From the NCBI GenBank assembly GCA_907164885.2, contig OU015495.1, positions 212,026,495 through 212,090,494 on the forward strand: a stretch of 64,000 nucleotides of DNA, written 5' to 3'. Positions 1 through 13,053 of this stretch are shown in pieces (positions within the stretch are counted from its first letter, which is position 1; the number at the start of each line of letters is the position of its first letter). A program made the position numbers and the translations under genes. The notes beneath the pieces were generated by a model. The model searched no databases. It was given only the letters and a program-made list of their open reading frames with translations, and was not told the DNA's origin. Source of the DNA: Dolomedes plantarius (lineage: Eukaryota > Arthropoda > Arachnida > Araneae > Dolomedidae).

Positions 1-350
1 GTAAGATATGTAAAGAATGTTACCATTACCTGTCATCATAAATATACGTTGTTAAGGGGTAGTGAAAACTCAGACAAAAAATTTATAATCATTGATAAAT
101 TCACTATAAGGCTGATTCTAAAACATCATGATTAAAAAATGTGAATTTCCATTACTTCAGAATAGAATTAAAGATAAGTCTGAGAAACCCAACACCAATG
201 ATTTTAAAAATTATATCTCTCACTGTATGTACTATTTTTTAAAACTAAGATATCTACACTTTATCATTACATCAAATAAGAAATTGTTGGGGAAAATTTT
301 CACTTATAAAATGGAGTGAAAATTCAGCAAATACTAAAATATAGTATAGA
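1..350. other. AT-rich sequence, no gene seen
   Basis: Low-complexity AT-rich DNA with one short open stretch (63 codons) that has no recognisable motif. It ends at the CTAG terminus of the Helitron-like element that follows. Confidence 0.5.
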
Positions 351-1122
351 CTAGCGGCCCGTCCCGACTTTGTCCGGGTTGAACAAAATATTAAACCAAT
401 ACATTTCCAGTTGATAGCCAATAAATTGCAAATCTTTTTTTACCTTAAATATCCAATAAAAAGCGCAGTTCCAAATGTAGTTTTCTTCAATAAACCCTTT
501 AACGTTGCCAGTTTCAAAAATCCGTTTTGTATTTATCAATACCTCCTCTACTTGAATCTTTAAAATATTACAACCTTTTTCTTACGGGGTGGGATAGCAT
601 ATATCCGAAGCACATACTCTCGAAAAATACGGTGTGATGTCGGCAGAGATATGGTCTCGAATTCCACTTCGTTGTGACTTTCCTAATGGCTTTGCCCCCA
701 AAGAACAATTGTGTGACATTCTGGGAACGGAGGGTGAATCTTGCAGAAAAGGACTGAATAATAATCTTTTGTCGTTCTAGCTAGAGGTTATTTCTTTTCA
801 GTCGAGAGACATCAGAAGGGCGGTATACCCACGGTTCATCCATTTTCAGCCTTTTGAGAGATGAAAGAGGCACAAAGTGCCGATGAACTACTATTGAAAT
901 TCTTCTTCAATAGTAAGAAAGCAATTAACCACTCTTTCCCCTGACCCCCCACGCTGAATGTCCCACACGTAAAATGGGGATAGGAAGTAGATAACATTTT
1001 TCCGTTCTAAAGAGCGATTTCGAAAAACAGACCCCGTAAGCTAAAGGGTGTTGCTATGGTTACTTGACTGCGGTTGACAAAGGAAAAGTTGTAAGGTACA
1101 TTGTAATGTACAAAAGTTGTAC

Positions 1123-2240
1123 ATTACCCTCCACATACAAAATCTGCTCTCTCTCTTTATATATTATTATAGAAGTATAGATACACATTGGTATCTCAAA
1201 ATTAGAGTAAAAGATGAAATAAAAATACAAAAATAAAAAAAGGATTTTAAGTAAAGAATGTTTTTTAATTATTTTAAGCACCTAAAATAATATTCAAATT
1301 AATATTACGTTACTTAATAATTAAATTTAATTTTTTTAAAGAAAAGGCGTGTCGGAGAACGGCTAGTTTTGAACCGCTAGCGTCAGAACAGAAACCCACC
1401 GCGATAGCACCACGATAAGGATCCTTCAAGTCTTCGTCACAAAAAGCGGTAGAGGACGGTAGCGGTAACAATGGAAATTGATATGATTAAGCCCCTAATT
1501 TTATTTCTACTGATCAGATATACATAATATATAGCCTATGTCCATCTGGAATAATGTACCTTTCAAACAGTGAAAGAATTTTTAAATAGGTGCAGTGGTT
1601 CTGGAGATTACCCTCCACGTACAAAATCGCTCTCTTTATATATAAGTATATATAAGTATAGATATAGATATAGATTATAGAAGTATAGATACACATTGGT
1701 ATCCCAAAATTAGAATAAGAGATGAAATAAAAATACAAAAAAAAAAGGATTTTAAGTAAAGAATGTTTTTTTAAGTTATTTAAGCACCTAAAATAGAATT
1801 CAAATTAATATTACGTTAGTTATTAATTAAAGTTAATTTTTCAAACGAAAGAGGTTAAGAGATGAAATAAAAATAGAAAAATAAGTAAAGAATGTTTTTT
1901 TAAATAATATTCAAATTTTTTAAAATAATATTCCTAAAATAATATTCAAATTAATAATACGTTAGTTAATAATTAAAGTTAATTTTTAAAAGAAAAAGGA
2001 GTGCCGGAGAACGGCTAGTTTCGAACCGCTAACGTCAGAACAGAAGCCCACCGAGATAGCACCACGCTAAGGATCCTTCGAGTCTTCGTCAGAAAAAGCG
2101 GTACAGGACAGTAGCGGTAACAATGGAAATTGTTCGGATTAAGCCCCTAACTTTATTTCTACTGATCAGATACACATAATATATAGCCTATGTCCATCTG
2201 GAATAATGTACCTTTCAAACAGTGAAAGAATTTTTCAAAT
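1123..2240. repeat. ~0.5-0.65-kb direct duplication inside the Helitron-like element
   Basis: Two blocks in the same order and orientation: a TACCCTCCAC start, an AT-rich middle with ATACACATTGGTATC, a GC-rich block with GGAGAACGGCTAGTTT and GGATCCTTC, then GCCTATGTCCATCTGG. The second block carries an extra AT-rich insertion near 1850-1990. The GC-rich block (1345-1480, 2000-2130) contains a GTTTTGAACC or GTTTCGAACC core that resembles a Pol III B box. A tRNA-derived head is possible but not shown. Confidence 0.7.
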
Positions 2241-2691
2241 AGGTGCAGTAGTTCTGGAGATTACCCTCCACGTACAAAATCGCTCTCTCTTTATATATAA
2301 GTATAGATATATAGCCTATGTCCATCTGGAATAATGTACCTTTCAAACAGTGAAAGAATTTTTCAAATAGGTGCAGTGGTTCTGGAGATTATCCTCCACG
2401 TACAAAATCGCTCTCTCTTTATATATAAGTATAGATATATAGCCTATGCCCATCTGGAATAATGTACCTTTCAAACAGTGAAAGAATTTTTCAAATAGGT
2501 GCAGTGGTTCTGGAGATTATCCTTCACGTACAAAATCGCTCTCTCTTTATATATAAGTATAGAAATATAGCCTATGTCCATCTGGAATAATGTACCTTTC
2601 AAACAGTGAAAGAATTTTTCAAATTGGTCCAGTGGTTCTGGAGATTACCCTCCACGTACAAAATCGCTCTCTCTTTATATATAAGTATAGA
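2186..2691. repeat. 128-bp tandem array, four units
   Basis: The landmark GCCTATG(T/C)CCATCTGG recurs at 2186, 2314, 2442 and 2570, an exact 128-bp step. Each unit runs from there through TCAAACAGTGAAAGAATT to CTCTCTTTATATATAAGTAT. Each unit corresponds to the terminal 128 bp of the Helitron-like element, so the array is a multiplied terminus. Units differ by only a few substitutions. Confidence 0.9.
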
Positions 2692-4796
2692 TTACATTTC
2701 TCTCTGTATGTATTATTGTTCGCAATTCAGCACTTAATCATATTAAATGAATAAATTAAAATTATTTCGTGTATAAATTAAAATTATTCATGAGTAAAAT
2801 ACAGCAATTAAATTGTACCAAATTACGTGCTATCGTCGAGCCACACGCGGACAGCCGCTAATGTTTACATCCGGTAGTGGCAGCCGTTGCCATTCGGAGT
2901 GTAGAAATATCGTCGATTTTTGTGCCGCATACCTACGCGTTTTATATATATAGATTATTAAATATCCCAAACAATGTCTAAATTACTCTAGAGGAAAGGC
3001 TTCTCCTTGGCGTAATAAAAATAGAGGAAAGGTAATTATAATACAAAAAGGAATAAGAATATCACCCGATTCACAAAATCCACGCTGTGAGGGAGCTTGG
3101 TTGAAGGGCCGAAATTGTAGCGCTCCAGGCTTCCGTCAGGTACTATACTCCCATGTTGTGGGAAAAATGGCGACTCCTGGATCAAAATTTCTGCTAACCG
3201 CGGGAACCCGTCTGGTCGGTGGAAAAACCATGAATCATCGCAGGTAAACAGGTGGATAGATAGGAGACACGATGTCTACTAACAGGAACGCGTCTGCACG
3301 GAGTTTGTTCTAAAGCACATCATCCCTCGGTGTAACTTAGAAATTTTCAGCACGTCCAGCGTCACAGCGAATGAAGAACCTCTCACCTACTCGATCACCC
3401 ATTCCATCGATACTGATCCACTACCCCTGAAAACCTGTCTGGCCTCTCGAATTCTCCTTGCGTCGCCGTCTTTCATTGGACCAGGAAGCGGTCATTCAGG
3501 CTTCCGGTTGGACATGGCGGGCAGGCTGAACGAAATGGCGGATTGGCCATTTAGTCAAACAAAAAAAGGGGGGGCGTAAAACAAAAATAATTAAACTATT
3601 AGAAAATTATGTGAAAAGATTATGATTAACTATTAATTAATATAGAATTAGCTTTTAAGTGAGATGATAAATTACTATGATATTACTATTATTTGGTTTG
3701 GTTAGAAAAACTTATGGAGTGATAAAAAAAAAGAAATCGTTATTAGAGAGTTAGAACAATCATCACGACAGTCTATAGTAATTGTAAGTTTATTACCTTG
3801 AACACATTATCTACAATACTGCTATTTATTTGATTAACATGTACGAGCGGCGTAAAAAGGGAAAATTGTTTGCATATTTAAAACAAATACACGAGAGAAT
3901 TATAAGGGTCTTATTGACCCAATGTCCAATGCACTAAGTGACGGGAAGTTTCACTCTCACACCAGAACAAAAGAACTTTAGTTTCGTTTGTCCTCGTGAT
4001 CATCTGTGGTGTAATATGCTCAGCGACAGCTAGAAGCCGCAAGTACAGGCATGGTCGGAGCTGACACAAACTAAAATGTAAAGGGGCAGGGTTATCTAAG
4101 AGTTACGGAAAGTAATAGATACAATTTAGGGAATAGAATTAATCATTGGTTAGACGTTATTATAACAAATATTCTCAAATACGGGCGGTCGCTTTGGGGG
4201 GCGACAGAGTTTTCGCAAATAAAACAGATGACACAAAACATAATGTGAGAAGAATATATTCAGAAAGGGCAATAAATGGTGAACAGCTGGATTTAACGGA
4301 CTGCTTAGGCAAAAATGCAGACGAGAGATGCCAAGTTGAAAGGATATACGGACAGTGAAGGGAGACCAGCTAGATTTAATGAACTGAGTAGGCAAAAATT
4401 GGAAAATAGGGGTCCGGAGGTAAAGATGAAAAGGGGATATAAAGGAATTTATGATGTTGACTTCGTTAGGAGCACAGCGGGAGGTCGGAGAGAGGCGTGG
4501 TAATTTGATAATCGGGGGAACCCCAGAAAGGAGGGCGTCAGAAACTGGGACGGGCGCCCCCTTCACTGTAGATTGGGAGAAGAAGAATTTTAAAATATTC
4601 GTGCGGCCAATAGTATAGGTCCAAGTTGGCCTATTGGTCAAAAAGCGTCCACCAATGGAAGCCCACTGGTGAAGGAGTTGAAGTTAAGCTCAGAGTAAGG
4701 AAAGTTCAGCAGGGCAGATTGATTTGAGAAATCGAGAGATGTAGGCAGAATTAGTATTAGCAGTTGATTTAGTATTACGGATATGTAAGCCCGAGA
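2692..4796. other. No gene recognised; GC-richer island at about 3050-3560
   Basis: AT-rich flanks surround a GC-richer block (about 3050-3560) containing the direct text CAGGAAGCGGTCATTCAGG and a G homopolymer near 3570. Near 2945-2955 is a TTTATATATATAGATT motif that matches a reversed Helitron 5' terminus, but no matching CTAG end was found. A 163-codon antisense frame at 4150-4641 has no motif and low-complexity composition, so I do not call it a gene. Confidence 0.4.
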
Positions 4797-5170
4797 ATAA
4801 CTGTTCACATAGGAGTCCGTTGCGTTGCGTTGCGTTAATGAAAAGATGACGTTGAGACGAAAATAAACCAATCATAGGCCTCTAAACGATTAGCAATGAA
4901 ACTTTTAACGCCTATGATTCGTTTATTTTCGTCTTAACGTCATCTTTCCCTTAACGCTACGCAACGGACTCCTATGTGAACAGGCCCTAAGTAATGAAAA
5001 AGGTTAAAGGTACAGAGTAAATTATAGACTGAGCCTGATGTAGAGAGTCACTTGAGATGAGCCAGAGACATGCAGTAGTTGATTTATCCTGGCAGATATG
5101 TAAGCCCCAGAATTAGTGAATGAGAAAGTTAGTGATGCAGAGTCACATGCAGACTGAACCTGGCGTAGAG
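4756..5170. repeat. ~127-bp tandem duplication split by a MITE
   Basis: The text GTTGATTTA...GATATGTAAGCCC at 4758-4792 recurs at 5075-5106. Each copy is followed by a diverged block ending in CTGA(G/A)CCTG and a GTAGAGAG motif. Removing the foldback element at 4801-4983 leaves a period of roughly 127 bp. The MITE interrupts the first copy inside the GAATA/AGTAATG region. Confidence 0.6.
4801..4983. mobile_element. Foldback MITE
   Basis: Left arm 4801-4878 begins CTGTTCACATAGGAGTCCGT. Right arm 4910-4983 ends ACGGACTCCTATGTGAACAG, its reverse complement. The arms stay complementary through GATGACGTT/AACGTCATC and CCAATCATAGGC/GCCTATGATTC, with about 31 bp between them. The left arm carries extra GTTGC units. 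There is no coding capacity. Flanks suggest a TAA-type duplication, but the ends are asymmetric by a few bases, so the superfamily is unassigned. Confidence 0.8.
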
Positions 5171-5855
5171 AGACGGTTGTACTGATACACCCAATATATC
5201 TAAGAGATGGAGATTGAGCTCGAAAGAAGCAGATAAGCTTGACGATAGGCCATAATGATAATTGAATGAAATAGAGATAGCCTTAGCGATCGATACGGAT
5301 GGAAAGAGGTAAAGACGCGAAAGAGTGGCGAAGTATGAAGAAAGATGAATAGCTGGACAAGCAGAAATAACCAGCATGGAAGTATTGGTGAGCAGCCTGA
5401 ATGACTACAGCCTGAATGACGACAGATGCAAGCCCCCGGAAAGACTCCCGCACCGATCCGAACCAGCGACGAACATTCGCCGACACGAGAAGAGGACAAG
5501 ACGTGACAACCAGCCCTTAACCCTAGAAGGAGTTCCCCATCCAGTTCAGTGTGGAATTAACCATGAGCCTTGCCGAAATCACGTACACCATCACCCAAGG
5601 GTGTAGAGTCCGTTAACCAGATGACCAATAGGAGAGAGGCGCAATCCAGCCATCCCCGCTATTGTCAAGAGGAGAGCCCATTGTATAGTAAAGGAAATGC
5701 CTTCCCAGCTGTGCGAGAGAGAAAAGTGCTACAGGTATGGGATTTTTGTGTACTTGGTAATTCCATGTTATATGCTCACTGAATAATGATAAATTAGATG
5801 ATCGCGTAGTATAATGATAGGGGAAGTCACAGTTAATATTAACATATATTGCCAT
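5171..5855. other. GC-moderate region, no gene recognised
   Basis: Several short overlapping open frames (70-99 codons) occur on both strands here, but none shows a family motif, start context or splice structure. Higher GC than the neighbours could mark an old retroelement LTR or leader, or an exon relic. Nothing in the sequence decides this. Confidence 0.3.
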
Positions 5856-8800
5856 AGATATATATCAATTAAGAATAGTTGATTAGTGAATTAGTAATTT
5901 TAGTATTATTAAGCACCTGATATATCATGAAATATATAAAGTGAATGTATTTTATTATTATGATGTTTAATAAATTAATTTGTGTATGTACATATGAGCA
6001 ATCACTCTTTATCATATAAACGCAAAGTACTAACCACGATCAATATAACTTTACTGCCACAATAGCACGTAAGATGGTGTTGTCGTACGTCCCTAAAGCT
6101 CACTATGACAACAAGGAATCCTACGCATACACACACGCGAAAGAAATACTTTATTTTGACAAACGAGGATACCGACGGTGAACGGGGAGAGTTGTAAGAC
6201 GGGTTTCCTATTTTCAGGCTGTAGCCCGACTGTAAACACCAGTTTTACGGGATGCCGTAACCACCTTACCGATGCACTGCTATAGTAAGTATTGTATTGG
6301 GGCTTCTATAAAATGGTTACGAGTTTACAGTCCTATTACAGTGAAATAATCTAAAACTGTAAATTCCGGAGTAGATCCTTATTATCTGCAGTTTCTTTCC
6401 TTATTTTTTATTAAATCCTTCCTAGTAAATTTCGTGAAAATTAAAGAAAGGAACTGTGAGTTACAAATGCTTTTTGAGTACATGTCAAAGGTAAGAATTT
6501 GAACATAGAAATTTGAAAACTGAATACACAAATATATGTATTTATCAAAATACATTAAGTCGAAGTATCCTAAATGAATTTTGAAAAAAAAATCATGCTT
6601 CAAATTGGGTCACATACATTAAGAAAATCTTATGAATAATTTTTTGATTCATTAACAATATGTGCAGAACATATCTAGTTGACTGAATATTTACTGATGT
6701 TGTTTAAAGTTCTAAAAGTTCTAAAGTTCTAAAGTGAGGCAAACATTCAAAGTTGTAGCTGCATCTAAATGAAGATGCTGTGTCGTCAGGTAATGAATTA
6801 TTTCATACCTGTGCTCTGCTTAGGAGTTAAACTTATGAAAGCGAGAAAAAGTTGCTAAATTTTAAAAATGTTTTCGTATTTTTTCACATGCACACATAAG
6901 GCCCATCAACTTATTTAAAGCTGTGCAGCATTTCCATTGCTTTAGAGATTACAATATCATTAATTTTTAGATTTTCCCAAATTCGGAACAAATATTTCGT
7001 ATTGCCTTGTCGATGACAAATATCTCCATCAAATAGTTCAATCAGCAACTTCAAGTACATATGAACAATAATTCTCTAACGTTAGAATATGATAGAATAT
7101 AAAAAAAATATTCGTCAATTGAATTGGAGAAATCTATTATGTACCTTAAAATTCTTCTTTTTATTCTTAGATGATTAAATTATAGAAACCATTTAAGACA
7201 ACAATTACAAAGATGTCATACAGGGAACAAGTTATAAAACTGTAATTTTAATAAACTCTTCACTTTATATAAAATATTTAATTTAGAAGATTTTATAGTT
7301 TTCTTTTTATAATAATTTAAAACTTTACCTTTATTTATTACCAGTTAGTAGCATATTTAAAAATTTTACTTTAAAACATATCTGATATATTTTAACTAAG
7401 TTAATTTTCTACAATGTTTGAAAGTTCTTTAAAAAAATTAATGTTGTATACACTTTTCTGATATTGATTATAATGCTGTATCGGTTCTTGTAAGATTATA
7501 TATTTCTAAACTAAACTAAAAATATTCAATAATAATGTAACGACAGGGATATAATGCAAGACATAACTTTTAATTTTTTTTCTTTTGAAAATTATAATAG
7601 TTTGCAAGTAAACATATAATAACTTTAAAGTATCAAGTCATTCTTTACAAGTTTATCATTGCACATAAATATAAAATGAAAATATTTTACCCCAGACAAT
7701 TTCCGTTAGAAATATTTTCTATCGAAAATATATCATCATCATACTTTTAAAGGCAATAATATGTAATTCATAGGTAAAATTCTGGAAGGAATCAATAAAT
7801 CATGAATTTCATGAGGATTTCAAAATATGTTTAGTTTCTCAAGGGCTTTATCAGATATATGTTTCAAAACAATATGTCATCCTGGATTCCATTGTTTATT
7901 AGATTTCTAACTAATGGTTTGGAAGAATGTGATGGACAACGAATGAAATAAAATATTTTGCTTATCTCTGTAAAATAACTGTCTAGAGAAACTACTATTA
8001 TTGCTTAGATATGTGTCTAAAATGGCGGAACCTAAGACATCGTATCTAAATTCTGGCACAGAAATTACAGATAGTGATTGGTTCTTTCCATTCTAGACTG
8101 GATGGGCTGTAGATTGACATTTGGTGGTAAAACTTTTGGTGAATTCAGCTATTTTAATTATCTTTTCTCCAGTGCATTAGTCAGTTTTGACATGTTCAGG
8201 AACTCATTACGAAAGAGAAACATTTGTTTCTGACAGATGCGTATGGTCGGGATATCAAATTTTTTAAATGATGCTTGTTGACAAAAAATAGACAAAAACC
8301 ATTTTTCATTTTATTTTTTATATAAAAATCGTTAATCATAACTAAATTATTAATATCTTGTACCTAAGAGTAGCTTTTAAAAAGTATTTACTACTAAAAT
8401 TGACTAGACTTTTCCACTAGTCACTAAACTTATATGTAACAAAAGTAAATAACTAGCAAATATCTATAGAATGTGTTATCTTAAAAACCAACCATCATAA
8501 AAATGGAAAAGAAAAATTTGCATTTAAATTCTCATAACTGTAAGACAATACAGTCTAATGGGAAAAAATGTCTATTGTAATAGTTTATTCAAGTACGTGA
8601 TTCAATGGTATATCTTGCTTCATATTCCTCGACAACTTTTTAGGTATAGAAAGAATAATCTCATAGCAGTATATTTTTGTTGCGGCAACAACTTTCTATC
8701 TGATAACTAGGTAATGGGAGTAAAAGAATTTAGTTATTCCTCGGGCAAAAAAATCCTCTTTTCGATAAAAGTAACGTTGGCTAAATTAGATATATTCCTT

Positions 8801-9330
8801 AATCGTGATGGCAGTGTCTAGGTTCCCCTAATGTGTAGCTTATATATACTTAACCGGTACCAATTATCTGAGTAGTTTCGCAATTATTTCATAAATGTCA
8901 AACGCTTACGTTAATTTATTTTGTTTTTCTTTTCTCCCGTTTCCATTTTTTATGTATGCAATTTCAATGTATTTAGTTTTATGCTCCTTGTATACATTTT
9001 ACCTAAATTCGATATGTACCTAAATTCAACATACTGTTTTTTCATACAAAATTTTGATTTTTGCGAAACGAAAGAAAAGCCTATTTGTAGTAAGTGCAGA
9101 ATACTAAAATCTGTGTTCAACTGAGTATATAGGAAATGAAATAGAAATAAATCTCAGAATTCCAGTTTAAAAAGTAGAGTTGATTAATGTTACGCCTTAA
9201 ATATTTTTTTATATCTATTGGTGGTGGTACAATGAGATGTAAAACAAGAGCAAACAATAACTCCTAAACGAAATAAGATGTTTAAAAAGTCCTTAATCCC
9301 ATACGGGCCCTCGTCTCCCAGTACCGTTCA
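5856..9330. other. Long AT-rich stretch, no gene seen
   Basis: About 3.5 kb of AT-rich unique-looking sequence with stops in all frames at short spacing. No terminal inverted repeats, tandem arrays or RNA gene motifs were recognised. Confidence 0.5.
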
Positions 9331-9332
9331 AG

Positions 9333-10619
9333 CTAATGATTGCCGACGATAGCAGTGCGGCTAGCAAGATAGCATCTGTAGCTTTTTTCATGAAGGTTAC
9401 AGAGTCTGAAAAAGGGGTCATTGAGAATAATGATTCTTCTAAGATGACAAGCAAGATCGTTGTGTCCGCTGTTGAACACCAATAGCAGAACAGCGAGCAA
9501 GATGGGATCTGCCAATTTCTTCGTGAATATTGCAGTCTGCAAAAGGATCATTGAGAATAGGATCCGGGTGATACAACGAGTAAAACAGTCGTATCCGTTG
9601 ATGGATACCAATAGCAAAACAGCGAGCAAGATACGACCCGTACGTTTCTTCCTGAAGGTTACGGAGTATGCTAAAGGGGTCATTGAGAATAATGATTTTC
9701 TAACATGACAAGCAAGATCGTTGTGTTCGCTGTTGAATACCAATAGCAGAGCAGCGAGCAAGATGGGATCTGCCAATTTCTTCGTGAATATTGCAGTCTG
9801 CAAAAGGATCATTGAGAATAGGATCCGGGTGATACAACGAGTAAAACAGTCGTATCCGTTGATGGATACCAATAGCAAAGCATCGAGCAAGATACGATCC
9901 GTACGTTTCTTCCTGAAGGTTACGGAGTATGCTAAAGGGGTCATTGAGAATAATGATTTTCTAACATGACAAGCAAGATCGTTGTGTCCGCTGTTGAACA
10001 CCAATAGCAGAACAGCGAGCAAGATGGGATCTGCCAATTTCTTCGTGAATATTGCAGTCTGCAAAAGGATCATTGAGAATAGGATCCGGGTGATACAACG
10101 AGTAAAACAGTCGTATCCGTTGATGGATACCAATAGCAAAACAGCGAGCAAGATACGACCCGTACGTTTCTTCCTGAAGGTTACGGAGTATGCTAAAAAG
10201 GTCATTGAGAATAATGATTTTCTAACATGACAAGCAAGATCGTTGTGTTCGCTGTTGAATACCAATAGCAGAGCAGCGAGCAAGATGGGATCTGCCAATT
10301 TCTTCGTGAATATTGCAGTCTGCAAAAGGATCATTGAGAATAGGATCCGGGTGATACAACGAGTAAAACAGTCGTATCCGTTGATGGATACCAATAGCAA
10401 AACAGCGAGCAAGATACGACCCGTACGTTTCTTCCTGAAGGTTACGGAGTATGCTAAAGGGGTCATTGAGAATAATGATTTTCTAACATGACAAGCAAGA
10501 TCGTTGTGTCCGCTGATGAATACCAATAGCAGAGCAGCGAGTAAGATGCGATAGTCCAATTTCTTCGTGAATATTACAGTCTGAAAAAGGATCATTGAGA
10601 ATAGGATCCGGGGATACAA
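9333..10619 (-). other. 428-codon antisense open frame across the 261-bp array; coding status doubtful
   Basis: The frame stays open because the period is 261 bp, that is 87 codons, so one stop-free unit gives a long frame automatically. The conceptual product alternates LLAVLLLVSINGYDCF-like and LLAALLLVFN-like hydrophobic runs with basic KSLFSM and KKLAD stretches, about nine half-repeats. On the plus strand each unit is also open for 82 codons (for example 9460-9708) before a TAA. No family match, start context, signal peptide or splice signal is evident. Most likely a repeat artefact. A repeat-rich membrane protein is the less likely alternative. Confidence 0.25.
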
Positions 10620-10800
10620 CGATCAAAACAGTCGTATCCGGTGATGGATACCAATAGCAAAGAAGCGAGCATGATACGATCCGTACGTTTCTTCATGAAG
10701 GTTACGGAGTATGCTAAAGGGGTCATTGAGAATAACGATTCTAGTGATACGACGAGCAAGACAGTCGTTTCCACTGATAAGCTGGATGGTTGCTACAGCC
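9345..10800. repeat. 261-bp higher-order tandem array of two ~130-bp monomers
   Basis: Landmarks such as GATGGGATCTGCC and the unit break TTTTCTAACATGACAAGC recur every 261 bp (9460, 9721, 9982, 10243 frames). Each 261-bp unit consists of two diverged ~130-bp halves that share AATACCAATAGCA, GCGAGCAAGAT and GTCATTGAGAAT-type text. Units in the core are almost identical while both edges (9345-9450, 10500-10800) are more diverged, the usual pattern for a homogenised array. GC content is visibly higher than in the flanks. Confidence 0.92.
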
Positions 10801-10829
10801 ATACTTCTGGGTTGATCCGGCACGCTAAC

Positions 10830-12826
10830 AAACCTCGCTTCACCAGGGTTTTGAAGAATTGCTTTCTGATAACTGTTTTTTTTGGCTTCTTAAAAAACTC
10901 CATAGTAAATTAACACTAAGGCATAAAATATCATTGTCGAATACCATCTTTACCATACTTAACCTCAATGAAACTAAAGTTGAAATTTCAAAACGGGTTA
11001 CAACGTAAGTAAGATTCTGAAGCGTCTTACATTATGCAAAAGGAGAAATATTTTTTTCTACCATTTCTAAAAAGAAAGATACTTTTTTATCATAACTCTC
11101 TTTTTTTCGTGTTTTCTAAAATCATAACGATGTTCAGAAAAATAAATATCTCGGGACCAATCGATCCAAAAATGTATTTCAAACCTTCTGGAGAACAACA
11201 TATATGCTCGAATAACCATGCTACGCACAAAAAATTGCTGAATTCAAATCTTTTTTAACTCATTCTGAGGAACACAAACTGAAGCACGAACAAGGAGAAT
11301 GTTTCATCATTTAACCATGTGTAATTTTTTAAAATTTAATATTTAAACACGAGGAAAAATATATAGGAAATCATTTTTTTGCTTTTTTAAATTCATTGCA
11401 TTGGTAATGTGATTAAATATAAATAAAAATTATTTTCATGCCTACGTAAAAGGCATTTAACAGTATAAATTTGTATTTATGAGAAGACGTCCATTATCAT
11501 GATCAGCATGAATTCACAACTCCATGGGGATGGAATGCTAACGCAGTGATCATTCTTCGAGTTTAGGCACCTACTATTATAACAGAACGATACTTTAAAA
11601 GGACATGATAGGACAGTCCTCTAAATAAGGGGATTCTCTCTTTTCACATGAATTTTTTATAAGGTGTATCCTTTAACATCGCAGATTTCAAATGCAAATG
11701 TTAAGCTTTCGGGAATTTTTCTCACAGTATTTTTCTTACAGCAGATTAGTAAATGCATCATGGAGAGTCGTTTTTGGCATGTGATGACAGTTGACAGATA
11801 AAGATATTTTTTTTTATTTCTTTATATTTTTTCGCAGGGCAATATACACTCATTGGTGTATATTTATACAAAATTAAGTAGCTTATTTAATAAATCCTTT
11901 TGTATTATACATGCCTGCTGTTATGTTTTTTTCCTTGAACATGTATTGTTTTCATTAGATTGTAAACTATTACTGAAGTTTTCTAGTAAATACATACTGA
12001 AATTCAAACTTTCAATATATTTTATCATCTTTTTGTTATACTCTACGAAAGCTTTCTGCATCTTGCATGAATAAACTATTATTTAATTATATGAACTGCT
12101 GAGAAAATAGTAATCTGAAGTGCGACAAAATATAGTTAGAAATAGTATAGTAGTAATAGTAGTGCACAATATTAAATTCAAATTCGAAATCTGCATTTTA
12201 AAATTAACTACACAATTCTCCTTGCAAATGATCTGAATACATGGATTTGCAAAGTGCGTTCTGTAATAAGACATTCATCATATCCTGTTAAACTGTTATA
12301 TTTTTCATCAGTATTGACACTTGTGCAAATATTTTATCTGAGAATTTTATTCATACTATGGCAATAGTGACACAGCTGTCGGTTCTTTGTTATCTAATCC
12401 TATACTTCTCACGACATGAGTGCCTTGAACTAATATACAGACTAGGAAAGACAAATAAAGCCTTATAAAAGAAATATCTTCTCACCTACAATCTGATTTA
12501 TGTACAAAACAGCGGAATTTTTTCAGAAAATTAATCTATTTTCTCATTAAATATTTTTGTACTATCTATCAGAAAATTTTTTTGCATCTGTTAGTTTAGG
12601 TATAAAACTTTCCGGATTTGAGTCTATTCTCGTTATAATGGAGATTTTTAAAAATTGAGTACCAGATTAAAAAGAAAAAAATGAACATAAATGATGCGGA
12701 ATGCTTTTTTCTCATAATGTTTGAAGCTCTAATAGATATATTTAATCCGTTAGCTATTCAAGAACCTAGGATTCAAAGAAAAATGCAGATATTTAATTTA
12801 AGATGGCAAATATTAAATTTATGAGG

Positions 12827-12828
<2 letters not shown>
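10830..12828. other. AT-rich sequence, no gene seen
   Basis: Short frames only (up to about 74 codons), without motifs. No repeats or terminal structures were recognised apart from A/T homopolymers. Confidence 0.45.

Positions 12829-12872
<44 letters not shown>
12829..12872. repeat. (TA)n microsatellite
   Basis: Uninterrupted TA dinucleotides. A second short tract with TG repeats lies at about 13006-13053. Confidence 0.95.
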
Positions 12873-12876
<4 letters not shown>

Positions 12877-13053
12877 AATCATGCTATTAATTTTCTCCCT
12901 TAATGTGATTAGAACTACCATATAGAAGGAAATGAAATATCTGTTAAATACCATTTTATCAATTTTTGAGCGAAATAACTCCACATCTCAAGAGTATATT
13001 TTGTCCTATATATATATATATATATGCTTGTATATATGCTTGTGTGTGTGTGT

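Larger units (their letters stand above)
351..2691 (-). mobile_element. Helitron-like non-autonomous element with repeated 5' ends
   Basis: On the minus strand the element begins TCTATACTTATATATAAA (ending at 2691) and finishes with a GC-rich imperfect hairpin followed by CTAG at 351-354. It lies between A (350) and T (2692), which is the A^T insertion Helitrons make without target duplication. The subterminal text ending GTATAGAT, with ...GGTTCTGGAGATTA... inside, resembles a repeat seen widely in arthropods. No Rep/helicase coding was found, so it would be non-autonomous. Most of the body is duplicated: about 1123-1600 and 1609-2240 share the same sequence order. An RTE-type retrotransposon tail is the main alternative reading. 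Confidence 0.55.

Noticed and set aside
4150..4641. 163-codon minus-strand frame
   Set aside because: No family motif, no supporting context and a short overlapping plus-strand frame; likely chance.
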